Below the pieces are notes generated by a model that ran no database searches, was not told the DNA's origin, and saw only the letters and a list, made by a program, of their open reading frames with translations. From Roseburia_C amylophila (GTDB taxonomy: Bacteria > Bacillota > Clostridia > Lachnospirales > Lachnospiraceae), in the NCBI RefSeq assembly GCF_025567465.1, contig NZ_JAOQKI010000005.1:104107-168106 (forward strand): a stretch of 64,000 nucleotides of DNA, read 5' to 3'. Position numbers and translations under genes: made by a program. Position 1 is the first letter of the stretch. Each line of letters opens with the position of its first letter. Shown one piece after another: positions 7,453 through 15,352 of this stretch.

Positions 7453-8841
7453 ATGGCAGAAAGTAATAAGATGAAGGAAATGCCTAACAAGATGAAAGAG
7501 ATGTCGGTGAATAAACTCATGGTGCAGATGGGAATACCGATGATTTTATCGATGGCATTGCAGGCGGTTTATAACATTGTAGACAGTGCCTTTGTAGGAA
7601 ACATGAAATCAGGAAGTGAGGCTGCACTTAATGCACTTACACTGGTATTTCCGGTTCAGATGCTTATGGTAGCAGTGGGAATCGGAACAGGTGTGGGAAC
7701 CAATGCGCTTCTTGCGAGAACACTGGGAGAGGGAAAAAGTAAAAAAGCTGCGAAAGTTGCGGGAAACAGCTTATTTCTTGGAGTAATTATTTATGCACTA
7801 TGTCTGCTGTTTGGAATGTTTGGAGTAAAAGCATACATCTCATCCCAGACCGTAGATTCGGAAGTCATTGCAATGGGAACAAGCTACTTAAGAATATGCT
7901 GTGTGATTTCATTTGGAATTATTTTCTTCTCACTATTTGAGAAACTGTTACAGGCAACCGGGCGTTCCATTTATTCAACAATTGGTCAGGTTGTGGGAGC
8001 AGTGGTAAATATTATTCTTGACCCAATTATGATTTATGGCATCGGACCTGTTCCTGAAATGGGAGTAGAGGGCGCAGCCTATGCAACCGTAATCGGACAG
8101 GTGGTATCAGCAGCATTGTTATTTATTTTCCATGTAAAATTAAATAAGGAATTTGAGCATGGTGTAAAGTTTATGAAACCAGAGGGCAGAATTATCAGGG
8201 AAATCTATGCAATCGGACTTCCGGCAATTATTGGACAGGCGCTTATGTCTATTATGGTTTATGTGATGAATCTGATTTTAAAATTCAGTCCTTCGGCTCA
8301 GACCGCATATGGATTGTTCTATAAAGTACAGCAGTTTGTACTCTTCCTTGCCTTTGGACTTAGAGATGCAATCACGCCGATTATTGCATTTGCATACGGA
8401 ATGCATAGTAAAAAGAGGATTCAGGATGGAATCAGATATGGCTTAATTTATACGATTGTGCTTATGATTATTGGTGTGGCAATTACAGAAATTTTCCCGG
8501 GGGCTTTTGCAACTTTATTTAATGCAGGACAGTCAAGAGAATATTTTATCGAAGCCATGAGAATTATTTCTATCAGCTTTATTTTTGCCGGAATCAATGT
8601 GGCATATCAGGGAATTTATCAGGCTCTGGATGGTGGTATGGAATCGCTTGTGATTTCACTGCTCAGACAGCTTGTCATCATATTACCGCTGGCAGGTGTT
8701 TTCTCCAGTTTAGTCAGAAACGGACAGATGGACGTTTCCTTAATCTGGTGGGTATTCCCGATAACAGAGATTGCTGCATGCCTTGTGGGATATGTATTTT
8801 TAAAGAGAATCCGGAAGAATAAAGTGGAAAGTTTAAGTTAA
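7453..8841 (+). CDS. MATE family multidrug/cation efflux transporter
   Basis: 462 residues with about 12 predicted membrane helices. MQMGIPMILSMALQAVYNIVD-like sequence near the N-terminus, FVGN and LGEGKSKKAAKVAGNSL in the first half, and a repeated half from about residue 250 are typical of MATE proteins. Family members export drugs or metabolites with Na+ or H+ antiport at the cytoplasmic membrane. AAGGAGG lies upstream of ATG 7453. Thirteen bases after its stop a truncated cytidylate-kinase-like gene begins, so the two may once have been cotranscribed. Confidence 0.9.
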   Translation: MAESNKMKEMPNKMKEMSVNKLMVQMGIPMILSMALQAVYNIVDSAFVGNMKSGSEAALNALTLVFPVQMLMVAVGIGTGVGTNALLARTLGEGKSKKAAKVAGNSLFLGVIIYALCLLFGMFGVKAYISSQTVDSEVIAMGTSYLRICCVISFGIIFFSLFEKLLQATGRSIYSTIGQVVGAVVNIILDPIMIYGIGPVPEMGVEGAAYATVIGQVVSAALLFIFHVKLNKEFEHGVKFMKPEGRIIREIYAIGLPAIIGQALMSIMVYVMNLILKFSPSAQTAYGLFYKVQQFVLFLAFGLRDAITPIIAFAYGMHSKKRIQDGIRYGLIYTIVLMIIGVAITEIFPGAFATLFNAGQSREYFIEAMRIISISFIFAGINVAYQGIYQALDGGMESLVISLLRQLVIILPLAGVFSSLVRNGQMDVSLIWWVFPITEIAACLVGYVFLKRIRKNKVESLS

Positions 8842-8854
8842 GGAGGAAGCAGAT

Positions 8855-9001
8855 ATGGCAAAAAGAATCATTACAATCAGCAGAGAGTTTGGAAGCGGCG
8901 GACGGTTTATGGGGAAAGAAGTGGCAAAAAACTTGGTACTGTATTTTTTGCAGTACCTTTTCTTTTTATGGAAAGTGAAGTATGATACAGAGGAAGAGTA
9001 G
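8855..9001 (+). pseudogene. Truncated cytidylate-kinase-like gene
   Basis: ATG 8855 with AGGAGG upstream opens with MAKRIITISREFGSGGR, the P-loop start of the cytidylate_kinase_2 family (usually about 200 residues). After about residue 26 the sequence turns into unrelated hydrophobic residues and stops at codon 49. The divergence point coincides with an intrinsic-terminator-like hairpin, GGTACTG (8935-8941)/CAGTACC (8951-8957), followed by TTTTCTTTTT. An internal deletion probably joined the gene start to its own or a neighbour's terminator. Confidence 0.75.
8935..8967 (+). terminator. Intrinsic terminator inside the truncated kinase frame
   Basis: GGTACTG, 9-base loop, CAGTACC, then TTTTCTTTTT. 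It presumably ends the MATE transcript. Confidence 0.7.
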
Positions 9002-9059
9002 CTGCTTGACGACAGAAGAATTGGGTAACATAAGAAAAATGTGGAGGTAAATAAAAGGC

Positions 9060-9662
9060 ATGCTGAATGTGAAAAATGCTGAAATGGCAGATTTAGAGCA
9101 AATTATGAAAATTTACAGATATGCACAGGATTATATGATAAAGTCCGGAAATCCGACTCAGTGGGGACATTTTTACCCGGATGCAGATCTGATAAAATCT
9201 GATATTGATAAAAATGCATGTAAGGTAATATATGACAAGGATGGAATCCATGGGGTATTTTCGGTGTTTGATGGTACAGAACCTACTTATAAGCATATTG
9301 AGGGCGGTAACTGGCTGAATGAAGAACCATATCTGACGATTCACAGGCTTGCCGGAGATGGTCAGGTACATGGCTTGTTCCCGTGTGCTTTAAACTATTG
9401 TAAAAAGATTTCTTTAAATATCAGGGTTGATACTCATGCGGATAATAAAACTATGCAAAGGCTGATTGAAAAGAATGGTTTTATAAAATGCGGTACGATA
9501 TATGTAAAAAATGGAACAGCAAGAATAGCATATCAAAGGGCTGATTTTCGGGCGGCAAGATTTGCAAGCATATCACTTAATACCACTAGGTCTGCGGCAA
9601 GAAGCGTAAGCTCATCGGTCGACAGGCATTCGGACAACTGGCAGGAAATTGTGGAGAGGTAA
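9060..9662 (+). CDS. GNAT family N-acetyltransferase with read-through C-terminus
   Basis: 200 residues. Residues 1 to about 160 form a GNAT fold: MLNVKNAEMADLEQIMKIY, GVFSVFDG, LTIHRLAGDGQVHGL, and the late motif IRVDTHADNKTMQRLIEKNG. Such enzymes transfer acetyl from acetyl-CoA to small molecules or proteins; the acceptor is unknown. The last 40 residues are not GNAT sequence. They read antisense through a small gene lying in a 166 bp direct repeat, so the native stop was lost when the repeat arrived. GGAGG (9043-9047) precedes ATG 9060 by 12 bases. Confidence 0.75.
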   Translation: MLNVKNAEMADLEQIMKIYRYAQDYMIKSGNPTQWGHFYPDADLIKSDIDKNACKVIYDKDGIHGVFSVFDGTEPTYKHIEGGNWLNEEPYLTIHRLAGDGQVHGLFPCALNYCKKISLNIRVDTHADNKTMQRLIEKNGFIKCGTIYVKNGTARIAYQRADFRAARFASISLNTTRSAARSVSSSVDRHSDNWQEIVER

Positions 9663-9685
9663 AAAAGATTTGTACAGTTTGACAT
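9533..9685 (-). CDS. Small DUF6774-like protein, copy 1 (3' truncated)
   Basis: 50 residues: MSNCTNLFYLSTISCQLSEC, then LSTDELTLLAADLVVLSDML, then ANLAARKSAL. The first 48 are identical to the copy at 15724-15906, after which this copy stops early. The composition (Cys pairs, LAADL..LSDMLA) resembles the short Lachnospiraceae proteins annotated DUF6774, whose role is unknown. It lies antisense to the 3' end of the GNAT frame. There is no clear ribosome binding site in the 22 bp of shared upstream sequence. Confidence 0.5.
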   Translation of the reverse strand: MSNCTNLFYLSTISCQLSECLSTDELTLLAADLVVLSDMLANLAARKSAL

Positions 9686-9707
9686 AGTGGTTGTCCATAA
9701 GATATTT
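9542..9707. repeat. 166 bp direct repeat, left copy
   Basis: Matches 15763-15928 in the same orientation with 7 differences by my count (about 96% identity). Identity begins at TGATTTTCGGGC and ends at CATAAGATATTT. Sequence outside both ends is unrelated. The two copies bracket about 6.2 kb holding the ROK regulator and sugar/polyol operon. The repeat contains most of a small minus-strand gene. Confidence 0.9.
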
Positions 9708-10895
9708 AGCGTTAACGGATCGTCCCTTTACAAACAGAATAAAAAAGCATATAATTCTTTTATAAAATATTTAATAAAAGAGGACAAAAAAACGGAAAAT
9801 AAAGATAAAAGAAATATAGCAAGAAAAAAAATCATCAATTATGTGCTGAATCATCCGGTTATGTCCAAAGCGGAGCTCGCGAAAGAATTAAATCTGAGTA
9901 TGCCGACTGTGTTAGCAAACGTAAATGACCTGTTGGAGAAAAGACTGTTAGAAGAAGTGGGCGAGTATGCGTCGACAGGCGGACGAAAGGCAAAAAGTAT
10001 AGGAATTAATAAGTCATATTGTCATGCAATGGGGCTTTTGATCACTGCGAATCATATCGAAATGGTACTGGTAAATCTTGGAGATGAGATCGTAAAAAAA
10101 GACCGCATCCGTTTAAAATTTACGGCAGAATTATCCTACTGTACAGAGGTGGCACAAAAGGTTGAAACTTTTCTGGCAGACGAGCCTGCGAAGGAGACAC
10201 TGCTTGGAATTGGTATTGCGATCCCGGGAATTATCGATCAGAAAGAACGGATTGTTTTAAAATCCCACGCGTTAGGGATAGAGAACTATAGTCTCCGCTT
10301 TTTAGAGCAGGCTGTGGGAATGCCGGTGTATTTTGAAAATGATGCCAATGCAGCCATGCTTGCAGAAAAAAAGCAGAAGTATCCCAATGCGATATATCTG
10401 TCTTTGAATCATACATTAGGCGGTGCTTTCTGCATAGATGGAAAGCTGTATCGCGGACAAAACCAGAAAGCAGGAGAGTTTGGTCATATGATACTTGTTC
10501 CCGGTGGAAAAAAATGTTATTGTGGTAAATCAGGATGCGCGGATGCATATTGTGCTGCAAGTGTACTGACGGAAGATAACAGGCAGTCGCTGGATGCATT
10601 TATGGAAAATCTTGAAAGTGGAGATAAAAAGGTTTTACAGATATGGAATGAGTATCTGGATCATCTTGCTGTTTTGATATCAAATCTACGGATGGCATAT
10701 GATATGGATATCATACTGGGGGGCGATGTCGGAGGTGTACTCTCAGATTATATGATACCTTTGGGAGAAAAAGTGATGGCATATAATGGTTTTGAACATG
10801 ATGTTTCATACCTGAAGAACTGTTCGTACAGGAAAGAAGCGTCGGCTGTTGGAGCTGCGAAATATTTTTTTGCGGAACATATGATGGAAATATAA
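9687..10895 (+). CDS. ROK family transcriptional regulator (NagC/XylR type), start unresolved
   Basis: The open frame gives 402 residues from GTG 9687, but the true N-terminus is probably near 9790. A winged helix-turn-helix (MSKAELAKELNLSMPTVLAN) is followed by a ROK sugar-kinase-like domain: GIGIAIPGIID, FENDANAAMLAE, the LGGAF loop and the zinc motif HMILVPGGKKCYCGKSGC. ROK repressors bind a sugar or its phosphate and control uptake and catabolic genes, here presumably the operon starting at 11148. No ATG, GTG or TTG lies between the -10 and the HTH, so either a rare start is used or the gene is impaired. It ends with a clear terminator. Confidence 0.8.
   Translation: MVVHKIFSVNGSSLYKQNKKAYNSFIKYLIKEDKKTENKDKRNIARKKIINYVLNHPVMSKAELAKELNLSMPTVLANVNDLLEKRLLEEVGEYASTGGRKAKSIGINKSYCHAMGLLITANHIEMVLVNLGDEIVKKDRIRLKFTAELSYCTEVAQKVETFLADEPAKETLLGIGIAIPGIIDQKERIVLKSHALGIENYSLRFLEQAVGMPVYFENDANAAMLAEKKQKYPNAIYLSLNHTLGGAFCIDGKLYRGQNQKAGEFGHMILVPGGKKCYCGKSGCADAYCAASVLTEDNRQSLDAFMENLESGDKKVLQIWNEYLDHLAVLISNLRMAYDMDIILGGDVGGVLSDYMIPLGEKVMAYNGFEHDVSYLKNCSYRKEASAVGAAKYFFAEHMMEI
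9727..9776 (+). promoter_or_regulatory. Promoter of the ROK gene with operator-like ATTTAATAAAAG
   Basis: TTTACA (9727-9732), 17 bp, TATAAT (9750-9755) is a near-consensus sigma-A promoter. ATTTAATAAAAG just downstream (about 9769-9780) resembles the 12 bp tandem repeats in front of the dehydrogenase operon, suggesting autoregulation. The promoter lies downstream of the only GTG that could start the frame upstream, so the start codon of the ROK gene is in doubt. Confidence 0.6.
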
Positions 10896-10930
10896 ATTAT
10901 TATAGTGTGAAAACAGAGTGAAGTGTGAGC

Positions 10931-10978
10931 AAAAAAACGGAAAGGAAACGGTAAGTGAGGTTTTCTTTCCGTTTTTTT
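10931..10978 (+). terminator. Intrinsic terminator after the ROK gene
   Basis: AAAAAAACGGAAAGGAAA pairs with TTTTCTTTCCGTTTTTTT around a GC-poor loop. It separates the regulator from the downstream operon. Confidence 0.85.
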
Positions 10979-11051
10979 GTGCGTTGATTAGAAAATATAT
11001 ACAAAAAGCATATCTGCAAATTGTGCAATGCGTAAAATTGAGAGAAATATA

Positions 11052-11124
11052 TTGACAAAATATGTTTAAAGGATGATAATGTAATTACTTTAATAAAACA
11101 TTTAATAAAACATAAAATAAAACA
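11052..11124 (+). promoter_or_regulatory. Operon promoter with three tandem 12 bp operator-like repeats
   Basis: TTGACA (11052-11057), 17 bp, GATAAT (11075-11080). Downstream are TTTAATAAAACA (11089-11100), TTTAATAAAACA (11101-11112) and TAAAATAAAACA (11113-11124), head to tail without spacing. Their position over the start of transcription fits a repressor site, and the neighbouring ROK protein is the natural candidate. Confidence 0.7.
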
Positions 11125-11147
11125 ATATAAAAAAGGAGGAAGCAATT

Positions 11148-12176
11148 ATGTTACAGCAGGTAATGACAAATCCAGGAGAAATTATTTTCAGAGAGGTTCC
11201 GGTTCCGGAGGCAAAGGAAAATCAGGTGTTGGTAAAAATTATGAATATTGGTGTCTGTGGATCAGATATTCATGTTTATCATGGAAAACATCCGTTTACA
11301 AAATATCCGGTAACACAGGGACATGAGGTTTCCGGTGAGATCACAGAACTTGGAAAAAATGTCACAGAGTTTCATGTTGGACAGAAGGTGACGATAGAGC
11401 CACAGGTATATTGTGGACACTGCTATCCATGCCGTCATGGAAAGTATAATCTCTGTGAGGAATTAAAAGTAATGGGATTTCAAACGACAGGAACAGCATC
11501 TGAGTATTTTGCAGTGGATGCATCTAAAGTAACACCTATTCCAGAAGATATGTCCTATGAAGAAGGAGCTATGATCGAACCTCTTGCTGTGGCAGTTCAT
11601 GGTGTAAAACAGATGGGCGATGTGGCTGGCATGAATATTGCAGTCCTTGGAGCGGGACCGATCGGAAATCTTGTAGCACAGGCAGCAAAAGGAATGGGGG
11701 CAGCGAAAGTGATGATCACAGATATCAGTGATCTTAGACTGGCAAAGGCAAAAGAATGTGGAATTGATGTGTGTGTGAATACCAAAAATAAAGACTTTGG
11801 TGAGGCAATGATCGAAGCATTTGGACCGGATAAGGCGGATGTAATCTACGACTGTGCTGGAAACAATATCACAATGGGACAGGCAATTAAATATGCAAGA
11901 AAAGGAAGCACGATTGTACTGGTGGCTGTTTTTGCAGGAATGGCAGAAGTAGATCTTGCAGTGGCAAATGACCACGAACTTGACATTAAGAGCACGATGA
12001 TGTACCGCCATGATGATTATATAGATGGAATCAGATTGGTAAATGAGGGCAAAGTTCATTTGAAACCGCTCATCTCAAAGACATTTGCTTTTAAAGATTA
12101 TCTGAAGGCATACCAGTATATTGATGATAACCGCGAGACAACGATGAAAGTAATTATCAACGTCAGTGAAAAGTAA
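11148..12176 (+). CDS. Zinc-dependent medium-chain dehydrogenase (sorbitol/L-iditol dehydrogenase-like)
   Basis: 342 residues. Catalytic zinc ligands are visible in GVCGSDIH (Cys37) and QGHE (His59, Glu60). The structural zinc site is Cys89, Cys92, Cys95 and Cys103 (YCGHCYPCRHGKYNLC). The Rossmann motif AVLGAGPIGNL binds NAD(P). The family oxidises polyols or secondary alcohols to ketones; with a PfkB kinase in the same operon, oxidation of a hexitol to a ketose is plausible. AAAGGAGGA precedes ATG 11148. It is the first gene of the operon. Confidence 0.88.
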   Translation: MLQQVMTNPGEIIFREVPVPEAKENQVLVKIMNIGVCGSDIHVYHGKHPFTKYPVTQGHEVSGEITELGKNVTEFHVGQKVTIEPQVYCGHCYPCRHGKYNLCEELKVMGFQTTGTASEYFAVDASKVTPIPEDMSYEEGAMIEPLAVAVHGVKQMGDVAGMNIAVLGAGPIGNLVAQAAKGMGAAKVMITDISDLRLAKAKECGIDVCVNTKNKDFGEAMIEAFGPDKADVIYDCAGNNITMGQAIKYARKGSTIVLVAVFAGMAEVDLAVANDHELDIKSTMMYRHDDYIDGIRLVNEGKVHLKPLISKTFAFKDYLKAYQYIDDNRETTMKVIINVSEK

Positions 12177-12185
12177 GGAGTTCGT

Positions 12186-12578
12186 ATGGAAAATAAATAT
12201 GGAATTGTCGGAGTTGCCCATGTCGGGCTTCCGACAAACGATTTACAGAAAACAGTTGAGTTTTATAGGGGTCTTGGATTTGAAGTAATTATGCAGACTT
12301 ATAATGAAAAAGCAGGGGAAAAAGTGGCATTTTTACAGATAAAAAATTACTGTATAGAGACTTTTGAAAATGGGCAGGCGGCAATGTCAGACGGTGCATA
12401 CCAGCATGTTGCTCTTGATGTGGAAGACATTGAGAGTATATATCAGAAAATCTGCAATGAAAAATACACAGTTATCACAGACGGAATCGAAGAACTGCCA
12501 TTTTGGGAAAATGGTGTGAAGTTTTTTATGATTAAGGGACCAAATGAGGAAAGAATAGAGTTCTGTCAGAAACTCTGA
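12186..12578 (+). CDS. VOC (glyoxalase/dioxygenase-fold) protein
   Basis: 130 residues in the paired beta-alpha-beta-beta-beta VOC fold: VAHVGLPTNDLQKTVEFY at the start, HVALDVEDIESIYQKI in the middle and GPNEERIEFCQKL at the end. His and Glu at the expected metal positions are present. Members include lyases, isomerases and epimerases. Placed between a polyol dehydrogenase and a GPH transporter, it may epimerise or detoxify a sugar intermediate, but nothing in the sequence fixes the substrate. It starts 9 bases after the dehydrogenase stop. Confidence 0.8.
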   Translation: MENKYGIVGVAHVGLPTNDLQKTVEFYRGLGFEVIMQTYNEKAGEKVAFLQIKNYCIETFENGQAAMSDGAYQHVALDVEDIESIYQKICNEKYTVITDGIEELPFWENGVKFFMIKGPNEERIEFCQKL

Positions 12579-12596
12579 TAAAAACAGGAGGGACAT

Positions 12597-13961
12597 ATGG
12601 GAAGCGAAAACAAAAATGGAAAAGTACCGCTGATCAGTAAGATTGCATATGGGTTTGGTGATGTTGGATGTAATTTCAGCTGGATGTTTGTCAGTAATTT
12701 TCTGATGATATTTTATACAGACGTGTTCGGAATCAGTATGGCGGCTGTGTCAGCACTTATGCTTTTTTCAAGATTCTGGGATGCAATCAATGATCCAATC
12801 GTCGGGGGACTTACAGATAAAACAAAATCGAGATGGGGACGGTACCGTCCATGGTTGTTAGTAGCGGCACCAATCACAGCGATTCTTCTTGTTATGACAT
12901 TCTGGGCAAGACCCGACTGGCCGCAGAATGGAAAGATTATTTATATGGTAATTACATATTGTCTGCTGGTTTTGGGGTATACCTGTGTGAATATTCCATA
13001 TGGAACCTTGTGTGGTGCTATGACACAGGATATTGATGAACGTGCAAAAATAAATACATCCCGTTCGGTTGCAGCGATGATTGCAATTGGTGTGTTAAAT
13101 ATTATCACAGTTCCACTGCTCAGCAAATTCGGCAGTCATAGTGCAAAGACAGGATATCTGACGGTTGCGGTCATATATGGATGTATTTTTACAGCCTGTC
13201 ATTTCTTCTGCTTTGCGAAGACGAAAGAGGCAGTGATTACTCCGGAAAAAGAAAAAATTTCTGTAAAGGTTCAGTTGAAAGCGGTTATGCAGAACAGACC
13301 ATATCTTCTTGCATTGGCAGGACAGATATTATTTGGATTTACACTGTATGGTAGAAACGCAGATATTCTGTATTACTTTACATATGTGGAAGGGAATGCC
13401 TCCTACTACACAACTTATTCGATGTGCATCATTATTCCTTCTATCATCGGGGCAGCCTGTTTTCAACCATTATTCCGCAAGTTGAATAACAAAGGAAGAA
13501 CAGCATCTCTCTTTGCTTTATTTACAGGAATTTCCATGTTGTCTATGTTTTTCTTTAATGCCAAAGAATCACCGGCTATTTTTTATGCTTTATCTGGTCT
13601 GACACAGTTTTTCTTCTCTGGATTTAATACTGCAATCTATGCAATTATTCCAGACTGTGTGGAATATGGGGAGTGGAAAACCGGACTTAGAAATGATGGT
13701 TTTCAGTATGCATTTATTTCACTTGGAAATAAAATCGGAATGGCAGTTGGAACAGCACTTTTAGCAGGATTACTTGGAAAATATGGTTATATTGCAAATC
13801 AGACACAAAATGCAATTGTACTTTCAATTATGAAACATGCATTTACGACGATTCCGGGTGCACTGTGGATTGTGACTGCGGTTGTATTATTTTTCTACCG
13901 GTTAAATAAAAAACGTTATAACGAGATTGTGGAGGAACTGAAAAATGGAAGAAAAAGTTGA
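12597..13961 (+). CDS. GPH-family (MelB/XylP-like) sugar symporter
   Basis: 454 residues with 12 predicted membrane helices. The N-terminal sequence (ISKIAYGFGDVGCNFSWM) and the loop FWDAINDPIVGGLTDKTKSR with GRYRPWLL are characteristic of the glycoside-pentoside-hexuronide:cation symporters. It should import the substrate of this operon with Na+ or H+. It starts 18 bases after the VOC gene with GGAGG upstream. Its 3' end overlaps the kinase gene by 17 bases, implying translational coupling. Confidence 0.88.
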   Translation: MGSENKNGKVPLISKIAYGFGDVGCNFSWMFVSNFLMIFYTDVFGISMAAVSALMLFSRFWDAINDPIVGGLTDKTKSRWGRYRPWLLVAAPITAILLVMTFWARPDWPQNGKIIYMVITYCLLVLGYTCVNIPYGTLCGAMTQDIDERAKINTSRSVAAMIAIGVLNIITVPLLSKFGSHSAKTGYLTVAVIYGCIFTACHFFCFAKTKEAVITPEKEKISVKVQLKAVMQNRPYLLALAGQILFGFTLYGRNADILYYFTYVEGNASYYTTYSMCIIIPSIIGAACFQPLFRKLNNKGRTASLFALFTGISMLSMFFFNAKESPAIFYALSGLTQFFFSGFNTAIYAIIPDCVEYGEWKTGLRNDGFQYAFISLGNKIGMAVGTALLAGLLGKYGYIANQTQNAIVLSIMKHAFTTIPGALWIVTAVVLFFYRLNKKRYNEIVEELKNGRKS

Positions 13962-14907
13962 TATCGTGGCATTGGGAGAATTGCTGATTGATTTTACGGA
14001 AGCAGGACACAGTCAGGATGGGAGAAAATTGTTCGAACAGAATCCCGGCGGTGCTCCGGCAAATCTTCTAACCGTTGCAAGCCACTTTGGGTATCGCACA
14101 TCTTTTATTGGAAAAGTTGGAAACGATATGCATGGTAAATTTTTAAAGAAGACATTGCAAAAGGAAGGAATCAATACAGATGCTATTGTTGAAGACCCGG
14201 GTTATTTTACAACGTTGGCATTTGTGGAAATCGGTGAAAGTGGAGAACGGAATTTTTCTTTTGCAAGAAAACCGGGTGCAGATACACAGTTAAAAAAAGA
14301 AGAACTGGATCAGACATTAATTTCAGGTTGTAGAATTTTTCATTTTGGATCATTATCGCTGACAGATGAACCGGCAGAAAGTACAACGATTGAAGCGGTA
14401 AAAATGGCAAAAGCAGCGGGTGCACTTATTTCCTATGATCCGAATTATCGACCGTCTCTTTGGAAGAGCAAAGAGGATGCAGTGAAAAAAATGAGATCTG
14501 TCATAGAATTGGTAGATGTCATGAAGGTATCGGATGAAGAGAGTATTTTGTTGACAGAGGCCGAAAGTTATGAGCAGGCCGCAGACCAACTCCTTGCTAT
14601 GGGACCAAAGCTGGTAGCCATTACATTGGGAGAACAGGGTGTTCTTATGGCAACAAAAAGCAGAAAAGAAATCATCAAAGCATTTCAGATACATGCGGTC
14701 GACACGACTGGGGCAGGTGATTCATTCTGGGGAGGCGTATTATGCAGTATCCTTTCCATGAATAAGAATGTTGAAAAAATGAAATGGGAAGAAATCAAAA
14801 AGTGTGCTGTTTTGGGAAATGCAGTTGCTGGATTGTGTGTGCAAAAGAGAGGTGGCATCCCTGCGATTCCGACAAAAGAAGCAGTGTTTGAATTTATGCA
14901 GAAATAA
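13945..14907 (+). CDS. PfkB-family carbohydrate kinase (fructokinase-like)
   Basis: 320 residues. PfkB signatures are clear: ALGELLIDF at the start, NPGGAPANLLTVASHFG, and the anion-hole/catalytic motif DTTGAGDSFWGG (about residue 253). The closest look is to bacterial fructokinases (ScrK), which make fructose-6-phosphate from ATP and fructose. As the last gene of the operon it would phosphorylate the ketose made by the dehydrogenase and feed it into glycolysis. A terminator follows at 14926. Confidence 0.85.
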   Translation: MEEKVDIVALGELLIDFTEAGHSQDGRKLFEQNPGGAPANLLTVASHFGYRTSFIGKVGNDMHGKFLKKTLQKEGINTDAIVEDPGYFTTLAFVEIGESGERNFSFARKPGADTQLKKEELDQTLISGCRIFHFGSLSLTDEPAESTTIEAVKMAKAAGALISYDPNYRPSLWKSKEDAVKKMRSVIELVDVMKVSDEESILLTEAESYEQAADQLLAMGPKLVAITLGEQGVLMATKSRKEIIKAFQIHAVDTTGAGDSFWGGVLCSILSMNKNVEKMKWEEIKKCAVLGNAVAGLCVQKRGGIPAIPTKEAVFEFMQK

Positions 14908-14925
14908 TGAATGTATATGACAAAA

Positions 14926-14953
14926 TTGGGGCTATAAAAACGCCCCTATTTTT
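14926..14953 (+). terminator. Intrinsic terminator of the dehydrogenase-kinase operon
   Basis: GGGGC (14928-14932) pairs with GCCCC (14942-14946), followed by TATTTTT. Confidence 0.75.
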
Positions 14954-15023
14954 AACAAAAATATAAGCAGGACAACTTTCGATATTTGCTCCTGCCTGTA
15001 TTTTATGTAAATTACGATAAGTT

Positions 15024-15185
15024 TTATTCCCTGTGTTCTTCGCCCCATGTACAGTCTGATTCTGGTGTAGTCTTTAAATGCTTTTCTGATTCCCAACAAT
15101 CAATGCGGAGCATATAGCCAGCAGATATATAAACATCAATACTATTAAGCTGTGGATTGTATTCTGCAAATATTATTCTCGTCGT
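15024..15185 (-). pseudogene. Small DUF6061-like gene with ACG in place of a start codon
   Basis: Minus-strand frame of 53 codons containing RIIFAEYNPQLNSIDVYISA, YMLRIDCWESEKHL and KTTPESDCTW, then a stop. It resembles small Lachnospiraceae proteins annotated DUF6061 (often 65-80 residues). AAGGAG is 7 bases upstream of the first codon, but that codon is ACG rather than ATG, and the C-terminus looks short. It is probably recently inactivated, unless ACG is used. Confidence 0.5.
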
Positions 15186-15317
15186 ATTTTATCTCCTTAT
15201 CATTCAATCAATCATTTGTTACAAAAATCAGAAGCATTTCAATCAGTTCACCATGTCACTTTCATTTTGTGTTATAATGTGTTATCAGATTTCTTGGTCT
15301 CCGCTGCCGCTTCGGTC

Positions 15318-15352
15318 GGCACAGAGCAGAGGTCCACTGGACCTCTTGTGCC
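15318..15352. repeat. Perfect-armed palindrome in intergenic DNA
   Basis: AGAGGTCCA-C-TGGACCTCT (15328-15346) is nested inside GGCACA (15318-15323)/TGTGCC (15347-15352). No T-tract follows. It may be a protein site or part of a dispersed repeat; only one copy occurs in this window. The rest of 15186-15540 shows no gene. Confidence 0.5.

Noticed and set aside
11463..12059. Long antisense frame (198 codons) within the dehydrogenase gene
   Set aside because: Shadow of a strongly coding gene; Cys/His-rich low-complexity translation and no ribosome binding site.
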